Notes: generated by a model from the sequence alone, not told the origin. A DNA stretch of 64,000 nucleotides from Helicobacter japonicus (GCF_000762845.2 NZ_JRMQ02000008.1:19479-83478); one strand, 5' to 3'; positions 1-10,282 are shown, numbered from the stretch's first letter. Program-made: numbers and translations.

Positions 1-402
1 ATTGTCCTTTCATTTTTTAAGAGCGTCAATCACTCACTTTTTTGGGAGGAGATGATTAAAAGTAAGCATCAAGAGAAATATATTGATATACTATGGCAAT
101 TTGATGATAAAGATGTGCCATTAGAGCAACTTACAGATAAGCAAATCCTTGATGTATATCGTGCAAAGGGATTAGTAGTGGATAATCAAAGTTGCGAAAT
201 CTTTGAATTAGAAAATATGAGAATCTTAAAACGTTATTCAAATGTGCCAGTGGATTTAGACTTTGAATATCGTTGCCACGGCTGTAAGCAGATTTTTCCT
301 TTTGAAAATGCACGTTGCTCGCATTGTGGGGAGCTACTCAATAGTGATGTATTATTAAAAATACGAAAGATTGATAATGAAGCAAGTTACCCTTTATTGT
401 GA
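1..402 (+). CDS. C-terminal part of a TPR/zinc-ribbon type protein, cut by the window edge
   Basis: The reading frame is open from base 1 with no stop before the stop codon at 400-402, so this is the last 133 residues of a longer protein. The in-frame ATG at 52 is probably internal. The C-terminal part has two CxxC pairs (CHGC and CSHC) about 13 residues apart, a small zinc-ribbon or rubredoxin-like knuckle. In H. pylori the gene just before rnhA encodes a protein of unknown function, possibly with tetratricopeptide-like repeats, and position suggests this is its equivalent. The repeat part is outside the window. The 3' end overlaps the start of rnhA, so the two are probably co-transcribed. 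Function is unknown. Confidence 0.6.
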   Translation: MVLSFFKSVNHSLFWEEMIKSKHQEKYIDILWQFDDKDVPLEQLTDKQILDVYRAKGLVVDNQSCEIFELENMRILKRYSNVPVDLDFEYRCHGCKQIFPFENARCSHCGELLNSDVLLKIRKIDNEASYPLL

Positions 403-817
403 TGGAAGTGCGCTGGGAAATCCGGGTGCTGGTGGTTGGTGTGGGATTTTAAGCTTTGGTTCAAAGCAGAAGATTCTAAGAGGTGGTGAGGCACACACGA
501 CAAATAATCGTATGGAGCTTTTAGCTGTAATAGAATCTCTTAAGGCTCTCAAAGAGCCTTGTGTTGTCGAATTGTATAGCGATTCTTCTTATGTGTGTAA
601 TGGTATTAATGAGTGGCTACCTAAATGGCAGGCAAAGCAGTTTAAAAATATTAAGAATCCTGATTTATGGCAAAGTTATTTGCAAGTCTCTGCCTCTCAT
701 TGTGTAAATGCTCATTGGGTAAAGGGGCATAATGGTATAGAACAAAATGAATTATGCGATAAGCTTGCTAGGGAATCTGCAAAAGGTTTTTTAGCCAAAG
801 GAGAGGAGAATGTCTAA
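377..817 (+). CDS. rnhA: ribonuclease HI
   Basis: RNase HI cleaves the RNA strand of RNA-DNA hybrids such as primers and R-loops in the cytoplasm. The protein of 146 residues has the usual length, and all the catalytic acidic residues can be seen: Asp9 (YCDGS), Glu47 (RMELL), Asp69 (YSDSS) and Asp128 near the C terminus, with the helper His118 in KGHNG. The ATG at 377 places the first strand as in other family members; a TTG two codons upstream (371) is the alternative start. The gene begins inside the preceding frame and ends with an 8-base overlap into rnc, which implies translational coupling. The order rnhA-rnc-aroC is the Helicobacter one. Confidence 0.95.
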   Translation: MKQVTLYCDGSALGNPGAGGWCGILSFGSKQKILRGGEAHTTNNRMELLAVIESLKALKEPCVVELYSDSSYVCNGINEWLPKWQAKQFKNIKNPDLWQSYLQVSASHCVNAHWVKGHNGIEQNELCDKLARESAKGFLAKGEENV

Positions 818-1523
818 AACTACGACTTTGCCTAAAGCACCTTATTTGCTTGAAAAACAAATTGGTTATACCTTTAAGAATCCAAACCTTTTACTTGAAG
901 CTCTTACACATAAGAGTTGCAAAAAACCTTACAATAACGAGCGTTTAGAATTTTTAGGCGATGCAGTGCTTGATTTGCTTGTGGGAGAATATTTATTTTA
1001 TAAATTTCCTCATTCACAAGAGGGTGAGTTGAGCAAGCTGCGTGCGTGCATTGTAAATGAAAAGGGTTTTATGAAGCTTGCCAAGTCAATAGAATTAGGT
1101 GATTTTTTGCATATTGCTTCAAGTGAGGAGAGTAATAAAGGACGAGAGAAAGCCTCCATTTTATCAAATGCGTTTGAGGCAGTAATGGGAGCAATTTATT
1201 TAGAATCTCAACTCACTTGTCTCCGCGATATTGTCTATAATTTACTTGAAAAAAATTATGCAAAAATAGATATGAATACTCTTTTTATGGATTACAAAAC
1301 AGCCCTACAAGAGCTTACACAAGCTCTTTATGGAGAGATTCCAACTTATAAGTTAGTGAGTGAAAGCGGACCTGATCATAAGAAAATTTTTGAAATAGCT
1401 TTATGTATTCAAGGTATAGAGTATGCAAAGTGTAAGGGACATTCTAAAAAAGAAGCACAGCAAAAAAGTGCGCAGATTGCCTATGAAAAAATCTCACAGA
1501 AAAACTCATTACACAAGGAGTAA
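810..1523 (+). CDS. rnc: ribonuclease III
   Basis: RNase III cuts double-stranded RNA and processes rRNA precursors. Residues about 10-155 form the endonuclease domain with the signature [12 protein letters not shown] (metal ligands Glu47 and Asp51) and the second acidic patch around Glu123 (NAFEAV). Residues about 160-230 are a double-stranded RNA binding domain ending in the typical [12 protein letters not shown] helix. At 237 residues the length is normal. The ATG at 810 lies within the last codons of rnhA and follows an AAGGAGAGG ribosome binding site, so the start is secure. Confidence 0.96.
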   Translation: MSKTTTLPKAPYLLEKQIGYTFKNPNLLLEALTHKSCKKPYNNERLEFLGDAVLDLLVGEYLFYKFPHSQEGELSKLRACIVNEKGFMKLAKSIELGDFLHIASSEESNKGREKASILSNAFEAVMGAIYLESQLTCLRDIVYNLLEKNYAKIDMNTLFMDYKTALQELTQALYGEIPTYKLVSESGPDHKKIFEIALCIQGIEYAKCKGHSKKEAQQKSAQIAYEKISQKNSLHKE

Positions 1524-1526
1524 AAA

Positions 1527-2606
1527 ATGAATACCTTTGGCAAAGCATTTCGTGTAAGCACTTTTGGAGAATCTCACGGCAGAGGCATAGGCTGTGTGAT
1601 TGATGGAGTTCCTGCTGGGTTAGCTATTGATGAAGTGTTTTTAGAATCTGCTATGCGTGAGCGTGCTCCCGGAAGAAATGCTTATGCAACAGCACGCAAA
1701 GAGCCCGATAAAGTAGAGATTCTAAGCGGTGTATTTGAAGGTTTAAGCACGGGCGCACCTATTGGGTTATGGATAGCAAATACAGCAACAAAAAGTAGCG
1801 ATTATGAGAATATCAAGGATATTTTTCGCCCCGGACACGCAGATTTTACATATTTTAAAAAATATGGTGTGAGAGATTATCGCGGTGGAGGACGCAGCTC
1901 TGCTCGAGAGAGTGTGGCAAGAGTAGCTGCAGGAGCAATCGCACAAATGCTTTTAAAAGAATGTTGCATTAAAGTAGAGAGTGGAATTTGTGCTATTGGC
2001 GATGTATGGGCTAAGGAGTATGATTTTGAGTATGCAAGAGAAAGCGAGATTTTTGCATTAGATAAAATGTGTGAAGATACACAAAAAACATTGATAATAA
2101 ATGCTAAAAATGCCCATAATAGTATAGGTGGCGTGGCACTTATTCGCGTGTGCGGAGTTCCTGCTGGGTTAGGAGAACCACTCTATCATCGTCTTGATGG
2201 TGCATTAGCAGATTCGCTTATGGGGCTTAATGCAGTCAAAGCGGTGGAAATTGGAGATGGAGTGAATGTAAGCGCGCAATATGGTCATGAACATAATGAT
2301 GAAATGAATGCACAAGGATTTATGACTAATCACAGCGGGGGTGTGTTAGGTGGAATTAGTAATGGTAATACACTTCTATTGAAAGCTTATTTCAAACCAA
2401 CGCCAAGTATTTTTATCCCACAACACACACTCAATACGCAAAATGAGGAGCAGATATGCCATATCAAAGGGCGGCACGACCCTTGTGTAGCAGTGCGTGG
2501 CAGTGTGGTAGCTAAGGCTATGGTATCGCTTGTATTAGCTGATATGCTTCTTTTGCATACGACTTCACAATTATGCTTTATTAAAAAAGTATATGAATCT
2601 TTATAG
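1527..2606 (+). CDS. aroC: chorismate synthase
   Basis: This enzyme makes chorismate from 5-enolpyruvylshikimate-3-phosphate, the last step of the shikimate pathway, using reduced FMN as a helper. The start MNTFGKAFRVSTFGESHG is the family N-terminal signature, and the second signature GRSSARE lies near residue 125. At 359 residues the length is normal. The ATG follows rnc by three bases with an AAGGAG site overlapping the end of rnc, so it belongs to the rnhA-rnc-aroC operon. Chorismate also feeds the futalosine menaquinone route, for which an mqnA gene is present at 54482, and aroB lies at 56682 in the same window. Confidence 0.97.
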   Translation: MNTFGKAFRVSTFGESHGRGIGCVIDGVPAGLAIDEVFLESAMRERAPGRNAYATARKEPDKVEILSGVFEGLSTGAPIGLWIANTATKSSDYENIKDIFRPGHADFTYFKKYGVRDYRGGGRSSARESVARVAAGAIAQMLLKECCIKVESGICAIGDVWAKEYDFEYARESEIFALDKMCEDTQKTLIINAKNAHNSIGGVALIRVCGVPAGLGEPLYHRLDGALADSLMGLNAVKAVEIGDGVNVSAQYGHEHNDEMNAQGFMTNHSGGVLGGISNGNTLLLKAYFKPTPSIFIPQHTLNTQNEEQICHIKGRHDPCVAVRGSVVAKAMVSLVLADMLLLHTTSQLCFIKKVYESL

Positions 2607-2628
2607 CTATTTTAAAGCAAGAAGATTC

Positions 2629-2634
2629 TATAAT
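2629..2634 (+). promoter_or_regulatory. predicted -10 box for gatA
   Basis: TATAAT in the 52-base gap between aroC and gatA, 24 bases before the gatA start codon, with an AAGGAG ribosome binding site between. Helicobacter sigma-80 promoters have a strong -10 and little conserved -35, so this is a plausible separate promoter for gatA-guaB. Confidence 0.5.
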
Positions 2635-2658
2635 TTCACGCTTATCTAAGGAGATACA

Positions 2659-3999
2659 ATGATAACACTTAAAGAAGCACTCACTAAGAGTGAAGATGAG
2701 CTTAAAGAAATAAAAAAGATTATCACGCAAAAAGTTAAAGAAAATATAGAGCTGAATGCGTATATCGGCGAGATACAAGAGAGTAGTAGCGGTGTGCCAA
2801 TTCTCATTAAGGATAATATTAATGTTAAGGGTTGGGAAATTACTTGTGCCAGCAAAATTTTAAAAGGTTACATCTCTCCATATAATGCAGAAGTGATTAA
2901 TAAACTTCATAACAACAAAATGTGCGCCTTTGGACGTGCGAATATGGACGAATTTGCGATGGGTAGCACGAGCGAATCAAGCTGCTATGGTAGGGTAAAA
3001 AATCCTCTTGATACTTCGCGTGTGCCAGGTGGAAGTAGTGGAGGAAGCGCAGCAGCAGTAGCTGCCGGACTTGCCATTGCTTCACTTGGGAGTGATACAG
3101 GTGGTTCTATAAGACAGCCAGCAGGATTCTGTGGTTGTGTGGGTTTAAAGCCAAGTTATGGGAGAGTTAGTCGTTATGGCTTGGTTGCTTATAGCTCAAG
3201 TCTTGACCAAATAGGACCAATTACACAAAATGTAGAAGATGCTGCACTTTTACTCGATGCAATAAGTGGATATGATGAGAAAGATTCTACAAGTGTAAAT
3301 CTCCCTTCTCTTAATACTTTTAAGAACCTAGATTCGAATGCACGTTATAAAATTGCTGTGTTAAAAGATTTTCTCAAAGATGCGACTTTAGAGGTGCAAG
3401 AGGCTTATAATCAAACCATTAAGGTATTAGAGTCTATGGGGCATACTATTGTTGAAAGATCTATGCTTGATACGCGCTATCATATTTCTACTTATTATAT
3501 TATTTGCACGGCAGAGGCGAGCTCTAATTTAGCGCGTTTTGATGGTGTGCGCTATGGTTCAAGGGCACAAGGAGAGAATCTTAAGGATTTATATTACAAT
3601 ACACGTAGCGCGTATTTTGGAGAAGAGGTTAAAAGGCGCATTTTGCTAGGAAGTTTTGTGCTAAGTAGTGGATATTATGATGCTTACTATCTTAAAGCAC
3701 AACAGGTGCGTAAGAAAATCTGTGCAGAATATGAGGCAATTTTTAATGAATGTGATGCGATTTTATTGCCTATTGCCCCAAGCGTTGCTCCTAAATTTGG
3801 TGCATCACATTCTCCGTTGGAGATGTATTTGAGTGATATTTATACCATTGGTGTGAATCTTGCCGGCCTCCCTGCGTTGTGTATGCCCGTGGGAAAAGAT
3901 GACAATGGTTTAAGTATTGGTATGCAGCTTATTGGGGCGAAGTTTAGAGAACAAATTATTCTAAATGCTGCCTACGGATTAGAAAAAGAACTTGCATAA
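2659..3999 (+). CDS. gatA: Asp-tRNA(Asn)/Glu-tRNA(Gln) amidotransferase subunit A
   Basis: GatA is the amidase subunit of GatCAB, which releases ammonia from glutamine and uses it to convert misacylated Glu-tRNA(Gln) and Asp-tRNA(Asn). Epsilonproteobacteria such as H. pylori depend on this route. The amidase signature is clear: Lys51 (LIKDN), Ser126 in the GGSSGGS loop and Ser150 (DTGGS) form the Ser-cisSer-Lys triad with the same spacing as in known GatA proteins. At 446 residues it is a little shorter than average. AAGGAG precedes the ATG. guaB follows after nine bases, an order also found in H. pylori. Confidence 0.95.
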   Translation: MITLKEALTKSEDELKEIKKIITQKVKENIELNAYIGEIQESSSGVPILIKDNINVKGWEITCASKILKGYISPYNAEVINKLHNNKMCAFGRANMDEFAMGSTSESSCYGRVKNPLDTSRVPGGSSGGSAAAVAAGLAIASLGSDTGGSIRQPAGFCGCVGLKPSYGRVSRYGLVAYSSSLDQIGPITQNVEDAALLLDAISGYDEKDSTSVNLPSLNTFKNLDSNARYKIAVLKDFLKDATLEVQEAYNQTIKVLESMGHTIVERSMLDTRYHISTYYIICTAEASSNLARFDGVRYGSRAQGENLKDLYYNTRSAYFGEEVKRRILLGSFVLSSGYYDAYYLKAQQVRKKICAEYEAIFNECDAILLPIAPSVAPKFGASHSPLEMYLSDIYTIGVNLAGLPALCMPVGKDDNGLSIGMQLIGAKFREQIILNAAYGLEKELA

Positions 4000-4008
4000 G
4001 GAAAAGCA

Positions 4009-5454
4009 ATGAAAATCATACAAAAAGCTCTCACCTTTGAAGATGTCCTCCTTATTCCCAATTTCTCGGAAATTCTTCCTCAAGAAGTCAATACACAAAC
4101 CCAATTAAGCAGGAATATCACACTTAATGTTCCTCTTGTAAGTGCAGCAATGGATACTGTTACTGAATATCGCACAGCTATTGCTATGGCGCGATTGGGT
4201 GGAATTGGTATCATTCATAAAAATATGGATATTGCTGCACAGGTTGAACAGATTAAACGCGTGAAAAAAAATGAAAGTGGTGTGATTGTCGATCCTATCT
4301 ATATTCGTGCAGATAGCACACTAGCTGATGCAAAGGCAATTACTGATAATTATAAGATTTCGGGTGTGCCTGTGGTTGATGAATATGGCAAACTCATAGG
4401 GATTCTAACAAATCGTGATGTGCGCTTTGAGCACGATTTGAATAAGCTTGTAGGGGAGCTTATGACAAAAGATTCTCTTGTTACTGCTAAAGTTGGCACG
4501 ACCTTAGAAGAAGCAAAAGAGATTATGCACAAAAATCGTATTGAAAAACTCCCCATTGTTGATGAAAGTTACACATTAAAAGGGCTTATTACGATTAAGG
4601 ATATTCAAAATCGCATAGAGTATCCACATTCTTGTAAGGATAATTTTGGGCGATTAAAAGTGGGTGGTGCTATTGGGGTGAAGCAGTTTGATAGAGCAGA
4701 GGCTTTAGCTAATGCAGGAGCTGATGTGCTCGTGCTTGATTGTGCGCACGGACATTCTATTAATGCGATTAAGACTTTAGAAAAAATTAAATCTAAGCTT
4801 GATGTTGATGTAATAGTTGGGAATGTTGTAACTGCACAAGCCACACAAGATTTGATTTCTGCGGGGGCAGATGCTATTAAGGTGGGTATAGGACCAGGTA
4901 GCATTTGTACCACACGTATTGTTGCAGGTGTGGGTATGCCACAAATCTCTGCTATTGATATGTGCGCTCAAGTAGCAAAAAAATACAATGTGCCTATTAT
5001 TGCTGATGGTGGTATTAAGTACTCAGGCGATATTGCTAAAGCTCTAGCAGTTGGTGCTTCAAGTGTGATGATAGGCAGCCTTCTTGCGGGCACTGAAGAA
5101 TCCCCGGGTGATTTAATTATCTATCAAGGCAGACAATACAAGAGTTATCGTGGTATGGGAAGTATGGGTGCTATGGCTCGAGGCAGTGCAGATAGATATT
5201 TTCAAGAAGGCACAGCACAGGATAAGCTTGTTCCAGAGGGAGTAGAAGGGCGCGTGCCATATCGTGGTAAAGTAGGCGATGTTGTTCATCAGCTTATTGG
5301 TGGTCTTAAATCTTCAATGGGTTATTTGGGAAGCAAAGATATTAATGAGTTGTGGGAGAAAGCGAGTTTTGTGGAGATTACATCAGCGGGATTAAGAGAA
5401 TCTCACGTGCATGATGTAGATATTACAAAAGAAGCACCAAATTATCACGGCTAA
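4009..5454 (+). CDS. guaB: inosine-5'-monophosphate dehydrogenase
   Basis: GuaB oxidises IMP to XMP with NAD, the committed step of GMP synthesis. The TIM-barrel catalytic domain is interrupted at about residues 90-205 by a pair of CBS domains, as is usual. The active-site loop GPGSICTTR carries the nucleophile Cys300. The phosphate-binding and flap regions ([22 protein letters not shown]) are intact. At 481 residues the length is normal. It follows gatA closely and is followed ten bases on by xseB. Confidence 0.97.
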   Translation: MKIIQKALTFEDVLLIPNFSEILPQEVNTQTQLSRNITLNVPLVSAAMDTVTEYRTAIAMARLGGIGIIHKNMDIAAQVEQIKRVKKNESGVIVDPIYIRADSTLADAKAITDNYKISGVPVVDEYGKLIGILTNRDVRFEHDLNKLVGELMTKDSLVTAKVGTTLEEAKEIMHKNRIEKLPIVDESYTLKGLITIKDIQNRIEYPHSCKDNFGRLKVGGAIGVKQFDRAEALANAGADVLVLDCAHGHSINAIKTLEKIKSKLDVDVIVGNVVTAQATQDLISAGADAIKVGIGPGSICTTRIVAGVGMPQISAIDMCAQVAKKYNVPIIADGGIKYSGDIAKALAVGASSVMIGSLLAGTEESPGDLIIYQGRQYKSYRGMGSMGAMARGSADRYFQEGTAQDKLVPEGVEGRVPYRGKVGDVVHQLIGGLKSSMGYLGSKDINELWEKASFVEITSAGLRESHVHDVDITKEAPNYHG

Positions 5455-5464
5455 GGATTCTAAA

Positions 5465-5707
5465 ATGTCAAATCAAAAAACACAAAATCAAGAGCAAATA
5501 GACTATTCCCCAGAAGATATTTCTACAGAAGAGCAAGGATTTGAAGAAATGCTCGAGAAGGCAAAAGTGGTGCTTAATAAACTTAATTCTCAAGAGGTTA
5601 CGCTTAAAGAATCTCTCGCGCTCTATGAAAAAGGTATGCAAAGCCTTAAAAATGCAGAGGAGATTCTAGAACAAGCAAAATTGCGTTATCAAGAGATTAA
5701 AGATTAG
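5465..5707 (+). CDS. xseB: exodeoxyribonuclease VII small subunit
   Basis: The small subunit of exonuclease VII works with XseA to degrade single-stranded DNA into short oligonucleotides. The 80-residue protein has an acidic, low-complexity N-terminal tail of about 25 residues followed by the family core: FEEMLEKAKVVLNKL, a segment with SLALYEKGM, and a final amphipathic helix. The length is typical. It lies between guaB and fliR with very short gaps, in what looks like one transcript from gatA onward. The large subunit xseA is not in the window. Confidence 0.85.
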   Translation: MSNQKTQNQEQIDYSPEDISTEEQGFEEMLEKAKVVLNKLNSQEVTLKESLALYEKGMQSLKNAEEILEQAKLRYQEIKD

Positions 5708-5712
5708 ATTCT

Positions 5713-6489
5713 ATGGAGCTTGTCGCTTACATTACCCAACCCCATAGTGTCGCCGTATTTTTGCTTTTGGTGGCTCGTTTTAGTGGTGTGTTTGCGTTTT
5801 TTCCTTTTTTTGATAATCAGCTTATCAGTATCAATGTCCGCGCAGCTATGGTATTTTTTATGAGCGTGGCATTTTTTCCTATCGCAAGCACACATTTGCC
5901 CGATATGACAATGGTTGAATTCCTTATTGCTGCTTTGTTTGAGATAATGCTAGGATTCATTGCTTCTATTTGTTTGCAGATTGTATTTGCAATGTTAAGC
6001 TTTGGTGGGGAACTTATCAGTTTCACTATGGGGCTTACAATGGCAAGTGCTTATGACCCTGTGAGTGGGACACAAAAGCCTATTATTGCACAACTCATTG
6101 CGATTTTGGGTTTGCTGATTGCACTAAGTCTTGATTTTCATCACACGATTTTTCTTATCATTTCGCATAGTCTTAATGCTACGCCACTTGGGAGCTTTGT
6201 CTTTGAACCAAAGAGTGTGGCATATTTTGTCAAAGCCTTTGGTAATATCTTTGCAGTAGGATTCTCTATGGCTTTTCCTATTCTAGCGATTATCCTTCTT
6301 TCTGATGTGATTTTTGGTATGATTATGAAAACTCACCCACAATTTAATCTCCTTGCCATTGGATTTCCTGTGAAAATCGCTATTGCCTTTATTGTGCTTG
6401 TTTTTACAATTTCTACAATTATTTATACCTTTAAAAATGAGCTTAAAAGCGCATTTCTTGCAGTGGGAAAAATATTTTTAGGGCAGTAA
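5713..6489 (+). CDS. fliR: flagellar type III export protein FliR
   Basis: FliR is an inner-membrane part of the flagellar export gate, together with FliP and FliQ. The 258 residues are strongly hydrophobic with about six predicted membrane segments. The family pattern is visible: an N-terminal PHSVAVFLLLVARFSG stretch, the central GELISFTMGLTMASAYDP segment, and the HPQFNLLAIGFPVK segment near residue 215. It starts five bases after xseB. It is convergent with carA, with only 27 bases between the stop codons, and no clear terminator can be seen there. Confidence 0.93.
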   Translation: MELVAYITQPHSVAVFLLLVARFSGVFAFFPFFDNQLISINVRAAMVFFMSVAFFPIASTHLPDMTMVEFLIAALFEIMLGFIASICLQIVFAMLSFGGELISFTMGLTMASAYDPVSGTQKPIIAQLIAILGLLIALSLDFHHTIFLIISHSLNATPLGSFVFEPKSVAYFVKAFGNIFAVGFSMAFPILAIILLSDVIFGMIMKTHPQFNLLAIGFPVKIAIAFIVLVFTISTIIYTFKNELKSAFLAVGKIFLGQ

Positions 6490-6516
6490 AGATAGAAACT
6501 TTACTTATGATATACT

Positions 6517-7659
6517 TTAACCTTTAGTGCAGAGAGTAGCAAATTCTTCAAAAAGCACACGCGCTTCTTTTGGTCCAGGACTTGCCTCTGGGTGATGTTG
6601 GACAGAAAAAATAGGCTTATTTTTGTATCGCACACCCTCAATTGTGCCATCAAAAAGATTGCGATGTGTGATTGTGGCAATTTCTTGTATAGATTCTGGG
6701 ACGCAATAGTTGTGATTTTGAGCAGTTATTTCTACTGCGCCTGTTTGGAGATTTTTAATTGGGTGGTTACCTCCGTGATGCCCAAATTTAAGCTTATAGG
6801 TGGGATAGCCGTGCGCAATAGAGAGGAGCTGATGCCCTAAGCAAATACCAAAAATAGGGATATTTGCTTCAATGAGCTGTTTGATTTCTTCTATTTCTTT
6901 GTGCAACACGAGAGGGTCTCCTGGTCCATTAGACAAAAACACTCCTTGAATCTTTCCTGATTGAAAGTTTGAAATAATATCTTTTGCACAAAAATAATGA
7001 GGCAAAACTTCTACTTCTAATCCTACTGCATTTAATTCATTAAGGATATTGCTTTTTGCGCCAAAGTCAATTGCTACGACTTTAGCGCGAGGCGTAGGAG
7101 GTGTGCTAAAGTCAAATTGTGTGAAGTCAAAAATGGAATCTGTATGTGTATAAGGGGTTTGTGTAGAAACCTCTTTGATAAAGTTAATCTCTCCTATCGA
7201 AGGTGCAGATTCTAAAGCTTTTTTAAGCTCTTGTGTATCTTTTAGCTCTGTGGAGGCAATCATCATCATTGCACCTTGCGTAGTCAGCATTTTAATTAAT
7301 CCACGCGTATGAACATTGCAAATTCCCATAATATTATGTTCTTTGAGATAGGTGGCAAGACTTTGCTGTGAGCGGAAGTTTGAAGTAAAATCATTATAAG
7401 AAGAAAGGATAATGCCTACGCAAGAAGCACGCGTAGATTCACAATCTTGGCTATTTGTGCCAACTATACCAATTTCGGGCATTGTGAAAACGACAAATTG
7501 CCCAGCATAGCTTGGGTCAGTGATAATTTCTTGGTAGCCTGTCATTGAGGTATTAAATACCACTTCACCTATGAAACTTCCTTGCGCACCAAAGCTCTTT
7601 GCCTGAATATGCAAACCATTGGCAAAATACAAATGCACATCTTGGAAAAGATTGCTCAT
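6517..7659 (-). CDS. carA: carbamoyl-phosphate synthase small subunit
   Basis: CarA is the glutaminase subunit that feeds ammonia to CarB for carbamoyl phosphate, a precursor of arginine and pyrimidines. The N-terminal half is the CarA-specific domain. The C-terminal half is a class I glutamine amidotransferase with nucleophile Cys273 (GICLGHQL) and the catalytic pair His356 and Glu358 (HHPEAS). At 380 residues the length is normal. The ATG overlaps the stop of the upstream DUF507 gene by four bases (ATGA), so the two are translationally coupled. carB is not in the window. argC, another arginine gene, lies at 37964. Confidence 0.96.
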   Translation of the reverse strand: MSNLFQDVHLYFANGLHIQAKSFGAQGSFIGEVVFNTSMTGYQEIITDPSYAGQFVVFTMPEIGIVGTNSQDCESTRASCVGIILSSYNDFTSNFRSQQSLATYLKEHNIMGICNVHTRGLIKMLTTQGAMMMIASTELKDTQELKKALESAPSIGEINFIKEVSTQTPYTHTDSIFDFTQFDFSTPPTPRAKVVAIDFGAKSNILNELNAVGLEVEVLPHYFCAKDIISNFQSGKIQGVFLSNGPGDPLVLHKEIEEIKQLIEANIPIFGICLGHQLLSIAHGYPTYKLKFGHHGGNHPIKNLQTGAVEITAQNHNYCVPESIQEIATITHRNLFDGTIEGVRYKNKPIFSVQHHPEASPGPKEARVLFEEFATLCTKG

Positions 7660-8201
7660 AGTAGCCCTCTTTTGCGTAACTCTTCTTCATAGAGTTTGCT
7701 AAAGACAATTTCATATTCTTCTGTGCCATAGGTAAGTTTGCGTTTGTATTTTTTGAGCTTTTCAATAACGGCTTCTTCTGCTTTGTCATAGATTTTCGAA
7801 TATTCATTAATGGCTTTAAAGATAATGTTTTTGATAATAGTTTCAGAAGCATTGATTTTGATATAAGCGTGCAAAGCACTTAGAATCTGATGAGAAAGAT
7901 CACTGCATCGCTCTTCCCACGCAAGATAAAAGTTTTGTTCATTTGCAATTTGACGCTTACACATTCTAAAAAGCTCTCGTTCGTCCATATTAAAATCTTC
8001 AATTTCATCGCTTCGCTCTTCAAGAATTTCGCGCACTTTTTCTTCAATGGCTTGTTCTTTTTGAATATTGCTTTGTAAGTATTCTAATGCGACTTGAGCA
8101 ATATTTGCAATAGGGACAAGAATCTCTGTATGTGGAGAGTTGCCTAAATCAATACTTATTTTATTTGCGATATATGGGGCGTGTTGCATTTTTAATCTCA
8201 T
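7656..8201 (-). CDS. DUF507 family protein
   Basis: An 181-residue, charged, mostly helical protein of the DUF507 family, which is typical of Campylobacterota and found beside carA in H. pylori. The N terminus (MRLKMQHAPYIANKISIDL) and the C terminus (a lysine-rich helix, then YEEELRKRGLL) match the family pattern. There is no signal peptide or membrane segment, so it should be cytoplasmic. The gene overlaps carA by four bases. No biochemical role is known to me. Confidence 0.8.
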   Translation of the reverse strand: MRLKMQHAPYIANKISIDLGNSPHTEILVPIANIAQVALEYLQSNIQKEQAIEEKVREILEERSDEIEDFNMDERELFRMCKRQIANEQNFYLAWEERCSDLSHQILSALHAYIKINASETIIKNIIFKAINEYSKIYDKAEEAVIEKLKKYKRKLTYGTEEYEIVFSKLYEEELRKRGLL

Positions 8202-8260
8202 AATTTATCCTTTTTAAATTGCGTATTGTAACGCGTTTTAGGTAAAAATGCCTTTAACCC

Positions 8261-10264
8261 TTAAAATAAAAGTTCTTCATCAATATTTATAAGAGGAGTT
8301 TTGCTAGGAAGTGGAGAATCTTCTGTATAGTAGAAATCACCATAATCAAGAGTTTTGAGCCTTACACCATTGGGAATAGTAAATTTACGAGTAATTCCTG
8401 GGTCAAAAGTAAGCACTTTAGAGAAAAAATAAGCAAATGCTGGTGGAGCCACAATACCGCCAGATTCGTGAGGACCTATGGGAGTATTATCATCGCGTCC
8501 ATACCACACAATTGCTTGCACATCGGGTGTGAATCCACAAAACCACGCATCAACATTACGATTTGAAGTCCCTGTCTTGCCTGCCACCTCTAAGCCTACT
8601 ATACGTGCTCTTGAGCCTGTGCCACGATTAACGACATCACGCAAAATATCAATAGTTAAAAATGCTTGAGCAGGAGTGGTGATATGACGCGATTGTGTAG
8701 GGGAACTATACACATTTTCACCTTGCCTATTTGTGGTAGATTGTATAAGTGTGGGATTTAAAATCGTGCCATAATTAGAAAACATTGAGTATTGTCGTGC
8801 AACTTCCATAGGGGAAAGCTCAAAACTCCCAAGCACAATAGACATATTTGGTGGGATATTTTCAAAACCATCTTGTTGAAGGGAGTGGTAAAGATCGTTA
8901 AAACCAATATTTTGATCTACGAGGTTAATTGTGGCGAGATTGCTTGAAGTGCGCAAAGCATCTTTAAGTGTCATAAAACCATTAAATTTACTTGAATAAT
9001 TTGATGGACGCCATACTTTACGCTCTGCTTCTTCTGTTGTATCGCTTGCAGCTTCACTTGCGCCTTTAGTTGTAAATTTACGCGGGACATCTGGGACAAA
9101 AGTCGCTGGAGATTCACCCTTGTCAAATGCAGTTTGATAAATAAAGGGTTTTATGGAACTTCCAAGTTGTCTTTTGGCTTGAGTAGCACGATTAAACTTA
9201 TTTTTGACATAATCTACTCCACCAACCATTGCTAGAATCTCACCGCTGTGCGTATCTGTAACGACCATTGCGCCATTTAGAGTATCGTGAGTAAAATCAT
9301 CATTAAAGGTTTTGGGATAACGTTCTATAAGCCTTTTATTGATTGTCTCATAACCATATATGAGAGCTTCTTGCGCAGCAAATTGATAATCAAGGTCAAT
9401 ATTAAGCTTAATGTAGTATCCGCCAGTTTTAATATCATCAATATGAGAAAGTTCTCGCAAAACTTCATCTACCACATAAGGAGCGACATTCTGTGTAAGT
9501 GTTTGGTTAAAAACTTCCGGCACTTCTTGAAGCGCATTTTGTTGCTCTTCTTTTGAAATCCACCCAATATCATAAAGTCTATCAATAATATCATTTGCCC
9601 TTGCCATTGAGTATTCTTTATTTTTTGTAGGGTCATAGAAGCTAGGAGCTTTGGGCAATCCCACAAGCATACAAATTTCTTTGAGTGTTAATTCATTGAG
9701 AGTTTTATGAAAATATCCTAATGCAGCTGTTTTGATTCCATGGTAGCCGTGTCCAAATGAGATTCTATTAAGATAAAGTTCTAAAATATTTTCCTTGCTT
9801 AGATGTCGTTCAATATGAATAGCAAGCATTGCTTCTATAAGTTTGCGTTTGAGTTTCTTTTCTGGGCTAAGGGCAATATTTTTGATAAGCTGCTGTGTGA
9901 GTGTGCTGCCACCTTCGACATAGCGCATATTCTTGATATTTTTTAGCATAGCACGTGAAATTGCATCGGGATTAATACCAATATGTTCAAAAAAAAGTGT
10001 ATCTTCCACTGCAAGGAGAGATTCTATTATGCGTGGAGGTATTTCATCAAAGGTTGCATAGAATCTAAAGTTTTCATCAGTAAATACATTAGCAATAAGT
10101 CTATCTTTTCTATCTACGATTTGTGAGGCGAGAGCAAAGTTATAGTTTTTGATTTTGCTTATTTCTGTTTCAACATCATAAAAAAGTTTGATAAGGTATC
10201 CACAGATACCTATGCTCACTACGATAAAAAGCACAAAAAAACTATATTTTATCCTTTGCCACAT
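8261..10264 (-). CDS. pbpA: penicillin-binding protein 1A (bifunctional transglycosylase/transpeptidase)
   Basis: A class A PBP that polymerises and cross-links peptidoglycan. Residues about 7-27 are a single N-terminal membrane anchor. The GT51 transglycosylase domain follows with catalytic Glu87 (AVEDTLFFEH) and the GGSTLTQQ motif near residue 120. The transpeptidase domain has the nucleophile Ser369 in SSIK, the SSN motif at 440-442 and KTG at 562-564. At 667 residues the size fits PBP1A. The next gene on the same strand is tlpD; in H. pylori the pbp-1A and tlpD homologues are also close together. The symbol could equally be given as mrcA. Confidence 0.93.
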   Translation of the reverse strand: MWQRIKYSFFVLFIVVSIGICGYLIKLFYDVETEISKIKNYNFALASQIVDRKDRLIANVFTDENFRFYATFDEIPPRIIESLLAVEDTLFFEHIGINPDAISRAMLKNIKNMRYVEGGSTLTQQLIKNIALSPEKKLKRKLIEAMLAIHIERHLSKENILELYLNRISFGHGYHGIKTAALGYFHKTLNELTLKEICMLVGLPKAPSFYDPTKNKEYSMARANDIIDRLYDIGWISKEEQQNALQEVPEVFNQTLTQNVAPYVVDEVLRELSHIDDIKTGGYYIKLNIDLDYQFAAQEALIYGYETINKRLIERYPKTFNDDFTHDTLNGAMVVTDTHSGEILAMVGGVDYVKNKFNRATQAKRQLGSSIKPFIYQTAFDKGESPATFVPDVPRKFTTKGASEAASDTTEEAERKVWRPSNYSSKFNGFMTLKDALRTSSNLATINLVDQNIGFNDLYHSLQQDGFENIPPNMSIVLGSFELSPMEVARQYSMFSNYGTILNPTLIQSTTNRQGENVYSSPTQSRHITTPAQAFLTIDILRDVVNRGTGSRARIVGLEVAGKTGTSNRNVDAWFCGFTPDVQAIVWYGRDDNTPIGPHESGGIVAPPAFAYFFSKVLTFDPGITRKFTIPNGVRLKTLDYGDFYYTEDSPLPSKTPLINIDEELLF

Positions 10265-10282
10265 AAAGTTTTATGTCCTAAC

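Noticed and set aside
52..402. A complete 116-residue gene starting at the ATG at 52
   Set aside because: The frame is open to base 1 without a stop, so the ATG is most likely internal to a longer gene.
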